The position numbers and the translations under genes were made by a program. A stretch of DNA of 64,000 bases from an uncultured Flaviramulus sp. (GTDB lineage Bacteria; Bacteroidota; Bacteroidia; Flavobacteriales; Flavobacteriaceae): positions 1-64,000 of the forward strand of contig CANLXL010000007.1 in the NCBI GenBank assembly GCA_947495125.1. Reading direction: 5' to 3'. Shown one piece after another: positions 43,091 to 52,688 of the stretch (positions are counted from its first letter, which is position 1; each line of letters begins with the position of its first letter). The notes beneath the pieces were generated by a model that saw only the letters and a program-made list of their open reading frames with translations, had not been told where the DNA came from and made no database searches.

Positions 43091-43738
43091 TTAATCTAAA
43101 GTTACTTTTACATTCGACAAAGGTAAACTCCAGTCTGCGTCCCCTTTTTTATGATCTAAGGCGAGCTTTAAGCCGTTAAAATCCTGATAGTTTTCAAAGG
43201 TATTAACAAGCCCGGCCTCTGGATTGTTTCCTTTTCTAAAGGCCCATTCTTTAATGATATAGTCCGTTCCATAAAACAGATCGTAAGCATCTCCAGGCGT
43301 GTAGCCGCCTTCATTGGAATAGGTCAGGGTGATCTTGTTCATTTCTGTTTTACTGACCGGCGCTTTGGTCTTTATAGGTTCTGAAATAGTAATGCCTTCA
43401 TCCCAAATCAATTGAAATGGAATCAGTAACCAAAACTTATCATTTATAAAGGCACGATCTGCTTTTTGCGATAGGCTGTCTATGGATGCTCTGTTGTAAC
43501 TTATGGTATCCTTACTGGTCATTAATGTGACATCATTCGATTTTGGTTTCCAGATCCAGCTTCTGTTTTTGCCAAAGGTGAATTGGAGCTCTGAAACTTT
43601 GTTCCAATGTTCGAAGCCGTGAGCATTGGCTATTTTTTGTGCCACGGAAAGTGGTTCAGCTGTTGGTGCGCTTTTTTTTTCTTGTTGGCACGAGAAACAA
43701 AGACCAGCAATAAGTAGAATAAGAATTGATTTTTTCAT
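43091..43738 (-). CDS. Hypothetical lipoprotein
   Basis: 215 residues. The signal peptide ends LCFSC, so Cys17 should be lipidated. The mature part starts with a Lys/Pro/Ala linker and continues as a beta-rich domain: HWNKVSELQFTFGKNRSWIW, NKITLTYSNEGG and YDLFYGTDYIIKEWAFRKG. The succession of antiparallel strands suggests a LolA/LolB-like half barrel, but I do not recognise the family with certainty. ATG 43738 is preferred over 43747 because the signal peptide begins there. It follows the Dabb lipoprotein gene by about 30 bases. Confidence 0.75.
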   Translation of the reverse strand: MKKSILILLIAGLCFSCQQEKKSAPTAEPLSVAQKIANAHGFEHWNKVSELQFTFGKNRSWIWKPKSNDVTLMTSKDTISYNRASIDSLSQKADRAFINDKFWLLIPFQLIWDEGITISEPIKTKAPVSKTEMNKITLTYSNEGGYTPGDAYDLFYGTDYIIKEWAFRKGNNPEAGLVNTFENYQDFNGLKLALDHKKGDADWSLPLSNVKVTLD

Positions 43739-43768
43739 TTTTAGCATTTTTTTTTACTATTTATAATT

Positions 43769-44188
43769 TTATGGTGAGGATGTTGTCCAATAATCAACAA
43801 CCACAGCGTCTTCTAAGTGAGGTTTCAGGATTTCAACAAAGGCTTTATGATCGGGGTGTGGTAAATATACCGCACGATCTTCTTCGCTTTTAAAGGTTAC
43901 TAAAAAACAATGGGTAAGCCCTTTGTTTAAGCCTTCCGGGCTGTTGTTAATACCCCATTCGTAGTCCTTAATTTGTGAGATCTTTGAGGGTAAGGCGGAA
44001 AAGGCCTTTTCTATTTCCATGATCTTTTCTGCCGGTGCATCGTCTTTAAACTTAAAAAGCACCACGTGCCTTAAAACCTTCTCTGTTACTTCGGTCATAT
44101 TCTCGTCAGTTTTTTTATTTTTATCAGCATTACAGCTTAATATCAAAATGCAGATAAGCAGGATGGCCGAAAATCTAATGTTTTGCAT
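43769..44188 (-). CDS. Dabb-domain (stress-responsive alpha/beta-barrel) lipoprotein
   Basis: 139 residues. Signal peptide ends ILILSC, so it is a lipoprotein with an acidic linker. The domain that follows, VLRHVVLFKFKDDAPAEKI, then LTHCFLVTFKSEEDRAVYLP and HPDHKAFVEIL, is the Dabb ferredoxin-like dimeric barrel, normally cytosolic. Export of this fold is less common but seen in Bacteroidota. Function not defined. It heads a two-gene minus-strand unit with the hypothetical lipoprotein. Confidence 0.88.
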   Translation of the reverse strand: MQNIRFSAILLICILILSCNADKNKKTDENMTEVTEKVLRHVVLFKFKDDAPAEKIMEIEKAFSALPSKISQIKDYEWGINNSPEGLNKGLTHCFLVTFKSEEDRAVYLPHPDHKAFVEILKPHLEDAVVVDYWTTSSP

Positions 44189-44262
44189 GGTTATTTATTT
44201 TGTTGTGAATATATGAAAATGAGTAGAGTTTAACGGTTGTAATACTTTGAAATTTTAGATAT

Positions 44263-45063
44263 ATGAAAGATAGATCACATTATTTTAAAACGAATAAAGC
44301 GACCTGGAACGAAAAAGTAAGGATGCATGCCAAAAGTGCTATGTACGATCTGGAAGCTTTTAAAGAAGGAAAATCGTCTTTAATGTGTTATGAATTGGAC
44401 GCCTTAGATGATGTTAGCGGAAAGTCCTTATTACATTTGCAGTGCCATTTTGGTCAGGATACTTTAAGTTGGAGCAGGTTAGGGGCTCGATGTACCGGTG
44501 TGGATTTAAGTGATGAAGGGATAAAGCTTGCCAAGCAATTAAATGCCGAACTAAATCTGGATGCCGAGTTTGTGTGTTGCAATGTTTTAGATACTTCTAA
44601 ATATGTTACAGAGACCTTCGATATTGTTTTTACAAGTTATGGTGTGATTGGTTGGTTGCCGGATTTGAAACCCTGGGGTAAAATGATCGCAGAACGACTG
44701 CATAAAGGCGGAACATTTTTTATGGCTGAATTTCACCCCATCGTTTGGATGTTTGATTATTTAGAAGCTAAGCCGATTATGAAATATGGTTATATGCAAA
44801 AGGATGTTATTTATGAAGAATATGAAGGCACCTATGCGGACTTAAATTCTAAGATGATAAGCAAAGAATATGGTTGGAACCATGGTTTGGGAGAGGTTGT
44901 TTCCGCTTTAACGGAAGCAGGTTTACGCATAGACTATTTAAAAGAATATGATGAAAGTCCTTATGATGTGTTACCCAATTTGATTAAAACGGATGCTGGT
45001 ATGTATGTTACTAAGGACATGCTTTATCCCTTGATATTTACTTTGAAAGCGGTTAAATTGTAA
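44263..45063 (+). CDS. Class I SAM-dependent methyltransferase
   Basis: 266 residues. Motif I SLLHLQCHFGQDTLSWSRLG, motif II CTGVDLSDEGIKLA and FDIVFTSYGVIGWLPDL are characteristic of a bacterial family of small-molecule methyltransferases. The Cys in motif I replaces the more common Gly (LQCHFG). Single plus-strand gene, divergent from the Dabb gene by 74 bases. Substrate unknown. Confidence 0.9.
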   Translation: MKDRSHYFKTNKATWNEKVRMHAKSAMYDLEAFKEGKSSLMCYELDALDDVSGKSLLHLQCHFGQDTLSWSRLGARCTGVDLSDEGIKLAKQLNAELNLDAEFVCCNVLDTSKYVTETFDIVFTSYGVIGWLPDLKPWGKMIAERLHKGGTFFMAEFHPIVWMFDYLEAKPIMKYGYMQKDVIYEEYEGTYADLNSKMISKEYGWNHGLGEVVSALTEAGLRIDYLKEYDESPYDVLPNLIKTDAGMYVTKDMLYPLIFTLKAVKL

Positions 45064-45187
45064 TTTCGATATATTGATTGTGCTTGTTTCTTTAAAGAAA
45101 TAGGTTGTTTTTGAGATGCTTTAAAGTGGTCACGAATGCTCTTATAAGAATTTTTGTTTATTGGCTTCGCAAAACATTTGATAACGA

Positions 45188-45595
45188 TTATTTTTTTTCT
45201 AATTCATATTCATAAAAACCGATATTGTTTTTAGTGGCGGAAATGATTAGTTTGTTTTTATTTATGGTATAATCATATTCTCCATTCAGAATAAGATTCC
45301 AATCGAAATGGGCCAACCAAATATTGATGTCTGAAAATAAAATTTTAGAATTTTTAATTTCATAGCTACCGCTTCCACCAGCCGGATAAAAGTCATTGGC
45401 GTTTCCATTTCCACTGCTACTGTAATTGTTTTCAGAGAAGTTTACCGTAACAGTGTTAGAATGTTTAGTACCATCAGAATATTCTACCGTAAAAACTCCT
45501 GTATAGTTTCCATTAAGGTCTAGCACCCCACTATCATCTTCAGCACAAGAATAAATCAGTACGGTAAAGATCAGAACTAATATCAATGTTCTCAT
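45188..45595 (-). CDS. Hypothetical lipoprotein, lipocalin-like
   Basis: 135 residues. Signal peptide ends VLIYSC, giving lipidated Cys17, then an acidic tether. The mature domain is a run of short strands (LNGNYTGVFTVEYSDGT, TVTVNFSENNY, GSYEIKNSKILFSD, NLILNGEYDYTINKNKLII), similar to the small lipocalin-like lipoproteins common in Flavobacteriaceae. Ser/Gly/Asn-rich loop in the middle. No function can be assigned. Confidence 0.75.
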   Translation of the reverse strand: MRTLILVLIFTVLIYSCAEDDSGVLDLNGNYTGVFTVEYSDGTKHSNTVTVNFSENNYSSSGNGNANDFYPAGGSGSYEIKNSKILFSDINIWLAHFDWNLILNGEYDYTINKNKLIISATKNNIGFYEYELEKK

Positions 45596-45720
45596 AATGT
45601 TCTTTTATTATAAGATACTGAAATTCGAATTTGGTTGCGTTTCAATTACGATTCAAATGCACCGCTATTAAAGCAGGAATTTAGAAGTAATTAAACTATG
45701 GAACCATAAAGTCTTAAAAT

Positions 45721-46380
45721 TTAATGATGACTCTTAAGCAATTCCTTGGGAAACTTAGCTTTGAATCTATTTAACCTGGGAATAGATATATTCCTAATAT
45801 ATCCATTATTAGGATGCAACCTTTCATAGTTTTGATGATAATCTTCGGCCACCCAAAATTTTTGAAAGGGATAGACTTCCGCCGCAATTTTCGCATTTAG
45901 TTTTTGCGCTAAAGCCGCTTTCTTTTTTAAGATGATTTGTTTTTGTTCTTCATTTTGATAGAAGATAATTGAACGGTATTGCGATCCATTATCCGGACCT
46001 TGTCCGTTTACCTGAGTTACGTTTTGTGAGGCAAAATAAACATCAACTAAAGTTGCAAAACTTACAACACTGGGATCATAAATGATTTCAACGGCTTCTG
46101 CATGCCCCGTTCTTCCTGTATTGCTAGCTTCATAAGTTGGTTTTTGGGTATACCCGCCAGAATATCCGGAGATCGATTCGTCTACACCTTTTACACTTTC
46201 GTAAATTGCTTCAACACACCAAAAACATCCGCTGGCGAAATAGGCTTTTGCTTTTCCATTTTCTAGAGGTACTTCAACGGGATCTGCATCAATAACCTCT
46301 TGTTGTCTTTTGTTGACTTGGGCTGTGTTTTGACAGCTTACTAGCAATGCAATTACTAAAATGGGGAGTATATTTTTCAT
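45721..46380 (-). CDS. msrA: Peptide-methionine (S)-S-oxide reductase, lipoprotein form
   Basis: Repairs Met S-sulfoxide. 219 residues. Signal peptide with lipobox VSC at Cys16, so the enzyme works in the periplasm or on a membrane, unlike the cytosolic E. coli MsrA. Catalytic motif AYFASGCFWCVEAIYESVKG, then GYSGGYTQKPTYEA, GHAEAVEIIYDP and YHQNYERLHP. It is a separate domain with no MsrB fusion. Resolving cysteines beyond the GCFWC pair are not seen. Confidence 0.95.
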   Translation of the reverse strand: MKNILPILVIALLVSCQNTAQVNKRQQEVIDADPVEVPLENGKAKAYFASGCFWCVEAIYESVKGVDESISGYSGGYTQKPTYEASNTGRTGHAEAVEIIYDPSVVSFATLVDVYFASQNVTQVNGQGPDNGSQYRSIIFYQNEEQKQIILKKKAALAQKLNAKIAAEVYPFQKFWVAEDYHQNYERLHPNNGYIRNISIPRLNRFKAKFPKELLKSHH

Positions 46381-46433
46381 TGGTATAAATTTATTGATAT
46401 AATAGACGAATAAAAAATGAAATCCTTAAAAAT

Positions 46434-46458
46434 AAAAAAGCCTTCTGTTTAGAAGGCT
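46434..46458 (-). terminator. Terminator of the Nif3/coiled-coil unit
   Basis: Eight-base stem AGCCTTCT / AGAAGGCT, loop of four, followed on the minus strand by T6. It is 25 bases beyond the stop of the zinc-ribbon-like gene. Confidence 0.85.
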
Positions 46459-46482
46459 CTTAAATATATGTTTTAAAAAGGT

Positions 46483-47262
46483 TTACAGTTTTGCAAACAG
46501 CTTTTCCATTTTCGACTTTTGTTCTTCGGCTAAGGCAGCATCAACTAAAATACGACCACTATGCTCGTCGGTAATCACTTTTTTACGCGATGCAATTTCA
46601 ACCTGTACTTGTGGTGGAATGGTAAAGAAAGATCCTCCGGAGGCTCCTCTTTCGATTGGCACAACTGCCAAACCATTCTTAACATTTTTGCGAATCCTGT
46701 TGTAAGCAGCTACTAAACGCTCTTCAATAGATTGCTTGTAATCTTCAGATTTTGAGATTAATGCTTGCTCTTCTTTTTCCGTTTCGGCTAATATGGCATC
46801 AAGCTCACCTTTTTTATGCTTAAGGTGGTTATCACGTTCTTTTAAACGTTCTTTAGTTTGAGCGATCACTTCTTTCTTTTGCTCAATTTGAACTTTAAAT
46901 TCCTTAATATGCTTTTCGGCTAATTCAATTTCTAATTCTTGAAACTCAACTTCTTTAGTAAGTGAGTTAAATTCTCTGTTATTTCTAACATTCTTTTGTT
47001 GTTCACTATACTTTTTTATTAAAGCTTTTGCTTCTTCAATAAGGTTTTTCTTGCTGGTAATATCGTTATCGATTACTTCTAAATTCGACACCAGTTTTTC
47101 TAATCTAATATTCAATCCGGCAACTTCGTCCTCCAAATCACGAACCTCTAAAGGAAGTTCTCCACGAACATTTCTTATTTCATCTATACGAGAATCGATG
47201 AGTTGTAAATCGTATAGAGCTCTTAAGCGCTCTTCTACAGTTACTTCTTTCTTTTTAGCCAT
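46483..47262 (-). CDS. Coiled-coil protein of the zinc-ribbon (DUF164-like) family with cysteines lost
   Basis: 259 residues. Long coiled coil about 10-190 (VEERLRALYDLQLIDSRIDE is the family opening, and NNREFNSLTKEVEFQE the conserved centre). The C-terminal zinc-ribbon domain should carry CxxC...CxxC, but here the corresponding segment reads GASGGSFFTIPPQVQVEI and later TDEHSGRILVD, with no Cys at all. The core IPPQ and GRIL residues of the ribbon remain. It probably folds without zinc and may have a changed role. Follows the Nif3-like gene by two bases. Confidence 0.9.
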   Translation of the reverse strand: MAKKKEVTVEERLRALYDLQLIDSRIDEIRNVRGELPLEVRDLEDEVAGLNIRLEKLVSNLEVIDNDITSKKNLIEEAKALIKKYSEQQKNVRNNREFNSLTKEVEFQELEIELAEKHIKEFKVQIEQKKEVIAQTKERLKERDNHLKHKKGELDAILAETEKEEQALISKSEDYKQSIEERLVAAYNRIRKNVKNGLAVVPIERGASGGSFFTIPPQVQVEIASRKKVITDEHSGRILVDAALAEEQKSKMEKLFAKL

Positions 47263-47264
47263 AC

Positions 47265-48359
47265 TTAAAAATACTTAACAGGATTTGTATTTGTCTTTGA
47301 TAAAATGATTGCAAAATTAGTAATTTTTTTTGTAAGATAGGCCACTAAAAGGTTTTTTGTGAACTGTTCACTTTCATAATGTCCAATATCTGCTAAAAGT
47401 ATCTTATTTTCTGCTGAAAAAAAGTCGTGATATTTTAAATCTGCCGTTATAAATGCGTCAGCTCCAGAGGCTTTAGCTGCTTGAATAGCGAAACTTCCTG
47501 AACCTCCAAGTACGGCAACTTTTTGAATTGGTTTATCAGGTAGGGTTGAATGCCTGATGCATTCAGTATTCATTTTAGTTTTTAGGTCGGCTAAAAAGCT
47601 TTGAGCGTCCATTGGAGTTTTTAGGTCCCCAACCATCCCCATGCCAATGTTTTGGTTTCTGTTTTCCAAAGTTAGAACCTCGTAAGCCACTTCTTCGTAA
47701 CTATGGGTTTTAAAAAGGACTTGCAGTATTTTAGACTCTAAATGTTTTGGAAAAGTTACCGAGATTTGCGTTTCTTCTTCGGTATGTAAAATCCCTTTTT
47801 TGCCTTTTGTAGGGCTCGAATCTTTATTCCCTCTGTATGTGCCATAACCCTCACTATTAAAACTGCAATGGTCGTAGTTTCCAATGCTCCCTGCGCCGGC
47901 AGCGAATAAAGCGTCTCTTAATTGTTCGGCATCCTGCTTCGGAACAAAGGTTATAAGTTTTTTTATAGTGGCGTCCTGTGGGATTAGAATGTGTTTGTTT
48001 GTCAATTCCAACTGATTGCAGATCATGTCATTTACACCTTGCAATGCATTGTCTAAGGCCGTATGGATGGCGTAAATAGCAATATCATGTTTAATGGCTT
48101 TTAGTACCACACGCTCAACATAGGTTTTCCCTGTTATTTTTTTTAAACCTTTAAAGATAATCGGATGAAAGCTCACAATAAGATTGCAGTTTTCTTTAAT
48201 CGCCTCATCAACTACAGCTTCTAAAGTGTCTAAAGTAATCAGGATACCTTTTATCCGGGTGTTTTTATTTCCAACTAAGAGACCAACATTGTCGAAATCT
48301 TCAGCATAGGCTGTGGGTGCTAACACTTCTAAATGGTCTATAACGTCTTGAACAATCAT
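47265..48359 (-). CDS. Nif3-like dinuclear metal-centre protein (GTP cyclohydrolase I type 2 homologue)
   Basis: 364 residues. Nif3 halves flank a roughly 110-residue inserted domain of the PII/CutA-like type (LITFVPKQDAEQLRDALFAA to EEVAYEVLTLEN). Metal ligands appear in IVSFHPIIFKGLK and TADLKYHDFF with ADIGHYESEQ at the end. Members are widespread, hexameric and of unresolved physiological function despite names suggesting GTP cyclohydrolase or Ngg1-interacting factor. Start at ATG 48359. Cotranscribed with the coiled-coil protein, an arrangement conserved in many bacteria. Confidence 0.92.
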   Translation of the reverse strand: MIVQDVIDHLEVLAPTAYAEDFDNVGLLVGNKNTRIKGILITLDTLEAVVDEAIKENCNLIVSFHPIIFKGLKKITGKTYVERVVLKAIKHDIAIYAIHTALDNALQGVNDMICNQLELTNKHILIPQDATIKKLITFVPKQDAEQLRDALFAAGAGSIGNYDHCSFNSEGYGTYRGNKDSSPTKGKKGILHTEEETQISVTFPKHLESKILQVLFKTHSYEEVAYEVLTLENRNQNIGMGMVGDLKTPMDAQSFLADLKTKMNTECIRHSTLPDKPIQKVAVLGGSGSFAIQAAKASGADAFITADLKYHDFFSAENKILLADIGHYESEQFTKNLLVAYLTKKITNFAIILSKTNTNPVKYF

Positions 48360-48405
48360 ATTGTACTATATTTACCATCAAATATAAAATAATTAATTTC
48401 GCTGT

Positions 48406-49410
48406 GTGAATCTTATTAGAAAAATACTTTTTCCGATCGTCCCCATATATTATGCGATAACCAGTTTGCGAAATATGCTGTATGATGCAGGGATAAAGAC
48501 GTCTATATCTTATGATTTTCCGGTAATATGTGTTGGAAATTTAAGTGTTGGAGGTACGGGAAAAACACCCATGATCGCGTACTTAATAGATTTGCTTAAA
48601 GATAATTATAAAATAGCTACTTTAAGCAGGGGGTATGGAAGGCATACCAAAGGATTTTTACTTGCCGATGAAAGTGCCACGGCAAAATCCATAGGAGATG
48701 AACCTTACCAGTTTTATAATGCGTATAAAAATGAAATTTATGTTGCCGTTGATGAGAACAGGACGCGTGGTATTCAAAATTTGAGAGCATTGGACGCTGC
48801 TCCGGAAATTGTTTTATTAGATGATGCTTTTCAGCATAGAAAAGTTAAAGCCGGATTAAATATATTATTAACCACATACGATAACATTTACACTAAGGAC
48901 TTTGTTTTGCCAACGGGTAATTTAAGGGAGCCTGAAAGCGGAGCAAAGCGCGCGCATATTATTATCATTACTAAGTGTCCCGATACTATTAAAGCCAGTG
49001 AAAAAAAGAATATTATTAGGAGTATTAGTCCTAAGGATCATCAGCATGTGTTCTTTAGTTCTATTGCATATGCTAATGCTCTGGTTTCTGAGTATGGAAC
49101 AAAAAAAATTGATGATCTATTAGATTTTACTTTAGTAACAGGCATTGCTAACCCAAAACCTTTGGTTGATTTTTTTAGTGAAAAGCATTTAAAATTCGAG
49201 CATTTAAACTTTAAAGATCATTATGAATTTACACAGCAAGACATTCTCGATTTAGATAAAAAAACATGTATTGTGACTACAGAAAAAGATTTTATGAGGC
49301 TGAAGCAATATGAATCGTTAAAAGATAAACTGTATTATATTCCTATTTCGATATCAATAACCGATACGGAAGCATTACATGGTGTGATTACAAAGTTCGT
49401 AAAGTCCTAA
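48406..49410 (+). CDS. lpxK: Tetraacyldisaccharide 4'-kinase
   Basis: Phosphorylates the 4' position of the lipid A disaccharide at the inner membrane. 334 residues with an N-terminal amphipathic/membrane segment (IRKILFPIVPIYYAITSLRN), the P-loop ICVGNLSVGGTGKTPM, and LLDDAFQHRKV as the second conserved motif. The start is GTG at 48406. The stop TAA overlaps the convergent hybrid kinase stop by four bases; no terminator separates them. Confidence 0.95.
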   Translation: MNLIRKILFPIVPIYYAITSLRNMLYDAGIKTSISYDFPVICVGNLSVGGTGKTPMIAYLIDLLKDNYKIATLSRGYGRHTKGFLLADESATAKSIGDEPYQFYNAYKNEIYVAVDENRTRGIQNLRALDAAPEIVLLDDAFQHRKVKAGLNILLTTYDNIYTKDFVLPTGNLREPESGAKRAHIIIITKCPDTIKASEKKNIIRSISPKDHQHVFFSSIAYANALVSEYGTKKIDDLLDFTLVTGIANPKPLVDFFSEKHLKFEHLNFKDHYEFTQQDILDLDKKTCIVTTEKDFMRLKQYESLKDKLYYIPISISITDTEALHGVITKFVKS

Positions 49411-51641
49411 GCTGAAGCAGATGTATCTTTATTTATAGATAATGCATTGAAGAGTTTTTTCTCGAATTCTTCCTGCTTAAATGGTTTTGGTATAATATCT
49501 GTAAAACCAGCTTCTTCAAATTCATGCATTTTATCCTCAATGGTTACCGCCGTTAAAGCAAAAATTGTTAATTCTTTATCGAATGTTCTCACAATTTTAG
49601 TGGCTTCAATACCGCTAATACCAGGCATATGAATATCCATCAATATGATATTGTAATTATTTGTTTTAATCATGTCAACGGCTTCTTCACCATTATCTAC
49701 GATATCACATTTAAGCTTCATTTTAGTAAGAATCTTTTTGGTAATCATTTGATTGATTTTGTTATCTTCAACTACCAATATTTTTACATTAGTCAGGTCT
49801 AACTCATTGACTTCTTTAAAGTAGGTCGCTTTCTTTTCTTTAGCCTCTTCTACAGAAGTGTACTCCAAAGGAATTTCGAAGAAGAACGTCGACCCTTTTC
49901 CTAATTCACTTTTTAAGTAAATATCGCCTTTTAAAATTTCTATTAATCCTTTTACGATAGAAAGCCCTAAACCGGTTCCACCATATTTTCGATTGATCTG
50001 TATGGAGCCTTGAGAAAAGCTTTCAAACATATTATCTTGCTTTTCCTGGCTTATTCCAATACCGTTGTCTTCAACTTCAAAACGCAGTGTGTAATTATTG
50101 CCTTTTTCATCGATCTTATACACTCTAATCCAGATGTCTCCGTCTTTTGTAAACTTTATAGAATTACCAATTAAGTTGATAAGGATTTGAGAGATTTTTA
50201 ATTGATCGGCAATAAAATTCTCCGGTAAATCTTTATCGTATTCAAAATGGATTTTAATATTATTGTCCAGTGCAGAATTGTTTAAGGCTAAAACAATATT
50301 ATTGATTTTCTTTTTTAAGTTAAATGATTCGGGTTCTAAATTAACTTTATTGGCCTCAATTTTATTTATTTGAAGAATATCGTTAATAAAGGTTAATAGG
50401 TAATCACCGGAAAACTTCAGAGATTTTAGATGTTGTATTTGTTCGGGTTTAGGATTTTCATCTAATAGCATATTACTCAGGCCTGTTACCGCATATAGGG
50501 GTGTACGTAACTCGTGAGTCACAGTAGATAGAAAATTAGCTTTTGTTTTCGATGCTAATTCAGCTTTCTCCTTAGCAATAATAAGTTCTCCATTTTTTTT
50601 GTGAAGCATATTATTGGTCTTTAACCTAATGTTATTGTTTTTATAAAGGGACAATGTTAACAGTGAAAGTATGGTTATTAGAGCCACACTTAAAATAGAG
50701 ATTAGTGTACCCAAATCGTTATCACTTTTTGCTTCTTCTAAGTCTTTTTCTGCTTTTTTGGTTTTCTCTCTTTCATTCTCTAATGCACTTAGTGATTCTT
50801 GATTTCTTAAAGAATAAGCAAGTTTTATTTCTCTAAGCGAATCGGATAGTTTATTATAAGCTTTTAAGTAATCGTAGGAGCCCTTGAAATCTCCCTCACT
50901 CTGTTTAATATCGCTAAGGATTAAATAGCCTTCATTAAGGATGTTAACAAAATTATTGTCCTTAGCTATTTGTAACCCTTCATTAGCAAAATCATTGGCT
51001 CTTTCAATATTGTTTAATGCCAGGTATATTTTACCATGGTTAATTAAGCCTTGACTTTGAATCTTTAATATGTTGTTTCTTTTTGCCAGAGCAATGGCCT
51101 CTTCGGTGAGTGCTCTTGCTTTCCTGTAATTGTTTAAGCTCATGAAGGTTTTACCTTCGCATAATAATGTTTCCGCGAGCTTATTATCCAAACCTTCTTG
51201 CTGAAACAAATTTTTTGCCGACGTAAAGTACTCCAGTGCCTGATAATAATCTTTGTCAAATTGATAGACTTCACCCTTAATTTTATAAGAATAGCCAAGG
51301 TTGGCATTATCATTTATTTCGTTTTGAATTTCAATGGCTTTATTTAATGAGATTATGGCTTGTTCTGCTTCCTCATTAAGGAGCTGTATTTGTCCGATTT
51401 TGGTATAAACAATGGCCGTACTTTTTTTGTTGCCAATTTTTTCAGCTAGACCTAAAGCTTCGTTAAGGTTTTTTTGGGCTTCGTAATAATTGTATTTTTC
51501 TAATTCGGATTGAGATTGTTCAATACGATAGTTGATTTCGTTTTGATTCAACTCGGGGTCGTTCTCAATTTTATTCTGAGATGATATACTGGAACAAAAC
51601 AGTACAATTAAAATACATATGTAGCTTTTAAATCGGGACAT
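49407..51641 (-). CDS. TPR-containing hybrid sensor histidine kinase
   Basis: 744 residues. Signal peptide about 1-21; seven or so TPR repeats (about 30-290) on the periplasmic side; one membrane helix about 311-333; coiled coil; HisKA with phospho-acceptor His376 in FLSTVTHELRTPLYAV; HATPase (DNGIGISQEKQDNMFESF, GGTGLGLSIVKGL); receiver domain (about 620-735) with ILVVEDNKINQ and the acceptor Asp in ILMDIHMPGISG. The internal receiver and lack of an output domain suggest a phosphorelay to an unlinked regulator. Signal unknown. Confidence 0.95.
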   Translation of the reverse strand: MSRFKSYICILIVLFCSSISSQNKIENDPELNQNEINYRIEQSQSELEKYNYYEAQKNLNEALGLAEKIGNKKSTAIVYTKIGQIQLLNEEAEQAIISLNKAIEIQNEINDNANLGYSYKIKGEVYQFDKDYYQALEYFTSAKNLFQQEGLDNKLAETLLCEGKTFMSLNNYRKARALTEEAIALAKRNNILKIQSQGLINHGKIYLALNNIERANDFANEGLQIAKDNNFVNILNEGYLILSDIKQSEGDFKGSYDYLKAYNKLSDSLREIKLAYSLRNQESLSALENEREKTKKAEKDLEEAKSDNDLGTLISILSVALITILSLLTLSLYKNNNIRLKTNNMLHKKNGELIIAKEKAELASKTKANFLSTVTHELRTPLYAVTGLSNMLLDENPKPEQIQHLKSLKFSGDYLLTFINDILQINKIEANKVNLEPESFNLKKKINNIVLALNNSALDNNIKIHFEYDKDLPENFIADQLKISQILINLIGNSIKFTKDGDIWIRVYKIDEKGNNYTLRFEVEDNGIGISQEKQDNMFESFSQGSIQINRKYGGTGLGLSIVKGLIEILKGDIYLKSELGKGSTFFFEIPLEYTSVEEAKEKKATYFKEVNELDLTNVKILVVEDNKINQMITKKILTKMKLKCDIVDNGEEAVDMIKTNNYNIILMDIHMPGISGIEATKIVRTFDKELTIFALTAVTIEDKMHEFEEAGFTDIIPKPFKQEEFEKKLFNALSINKDTSASA

Positions 51642-51669
51642 TTTATTTCATGATTACACGCAAATATAA

Positions 51670-52686
51670 TTATTTTATCGATAAAATACACTTTTTATCC
51701 GATAAATTACATAATAAATCAATTATTCTACTGGAATAGCCTGTTTCATTGTCGTACCAACCAATAATTTTCACCATATTTCCTATAACCGATGTCATTT
51801 GTGAATCAAATATGCATGAATGTGTGTTTCCAACGATATCTATAGAAACTATAGGGTCTTCGGTATACTCCAAAATACCATTATATTGATTTTCAGAGGC
51901 TTCTTTAAAGGCTAAATTAACGTCTTCAATAGAAACCGTCTTTTTTACATTGAATGTAATGTCTGTTAATGAGCCATTTACAACAGGGACTCTAATTCCG
52001 CAACCTCCAATGACATCCGAAAGCTCAGGGAATATTTTGGTCAATGCTTTAGCTGCGCCTGTAGTGGTCGGGACTATGGATTGTCCTGCGGCTCTTGCTC
52101 TACGTAAGTCGGGGTGAGGTTGGTCGTGTAAACTTTGATCCGTAGTATATGAATGAACCGTAGTAATATAGGCCTGATTAATACCGCATAGTTGATTGAT
52201 GATATCTATCATTGGTGCGGCATTATTGGTGGTACATGATGCATTGGAAATGATAGTTTCGGAACCTTCTATGTATTGGTCATTGACCCCTAGAACGATG
52301 GTTTTAATACCGTCTTCAACCGGAGGAACGCTTAAAATAACGCGCTTTGCTCCATTTTTAATATGGTGTTGCAACTCATGCGTAGTTTTAAATTTTCCGG
52401 AGGCTTCAATTACAAAATCGACATTGAAAGGTAGCCAATTGATAGTCTTTGGATGGTTATTGTTTAGTAGCGGGATCTTTTTATTGTTAACAATAATGCT
52501 TTCATCGGAATGTGAAATATCTCCACCAAAAACACCATGAATACTATCGTATTTAAGTAGGTGGCTTAAGGTTTTAGCATCGGCCAAATCATTTATCGCA
52601 ACCACTTGAATGTTTTTATAGTCTTGCAAAAGCCTAAAAACCCGCCGTCCTATTCTACCAAAACCATTTATGGCGACAGTAATCAT
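51670..52686 (-). CDS. gap: Glyceraldehyde-3-phosphate dehydrogenase
   Basis: NAD-dependent glycolytic enzyme, 338 residues. Rossmann start VAINGFGRIGRRVFRLL, INDLADAKTLSHLLKYDS, catalytic Cys in ISNASCTTNNAAP, catalytic His in YITTVHSYTTDQ, phosphate site RRARAAGQSIVPTTTGAAKA, and WYDNETGYSSRIIDLL. The residues after the Cys (TTNNAAPM rather than TTNCLAPL) are somewhat divergent. Flavobacteria often have a second gap gene. It starts two bases after the lipA stop, an unusual pairing. Confidence 0.94.
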   Translation of the reverse strand: MITVAINGFGRIGRRVFRLLQDYKNIQVVAINDLADAKTLSHLLKYDSIHGVFGGDISHSDESIIVNNKKIPLLNNNHPKTINWLPFNVDFVIEASGKFKTTHELQHHIKNGAKRVILSVPPVEDGIKTIVLGVNDQYIEGSETIISNASCTTNNAAPMIDIINQLCGINQAYITTVHSYTTDQSLHDQPHPDLRRARAAGQSIVPTTTGAAKALTKIFPELSDVIGGCGIRVPVVNGSLTDITFNVKKTVSIEDVNLAFKEASENQYNGILEYTEDPIVSIDIVGNTHSCIFDSQMTSVIGNMVKIIGWYDNETGYSSRIIDLLCNLSDKKCILSIK

Positions 52687-52688
52687 AT

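Noticed and set aside
45089-45102. Short palindrome TTTCTTTAAAGAAA after the methyltransferase gene
   Set aside because: Only A/T pairs plus one C-G per arm and no T-run; too weak to call a terminator or site.
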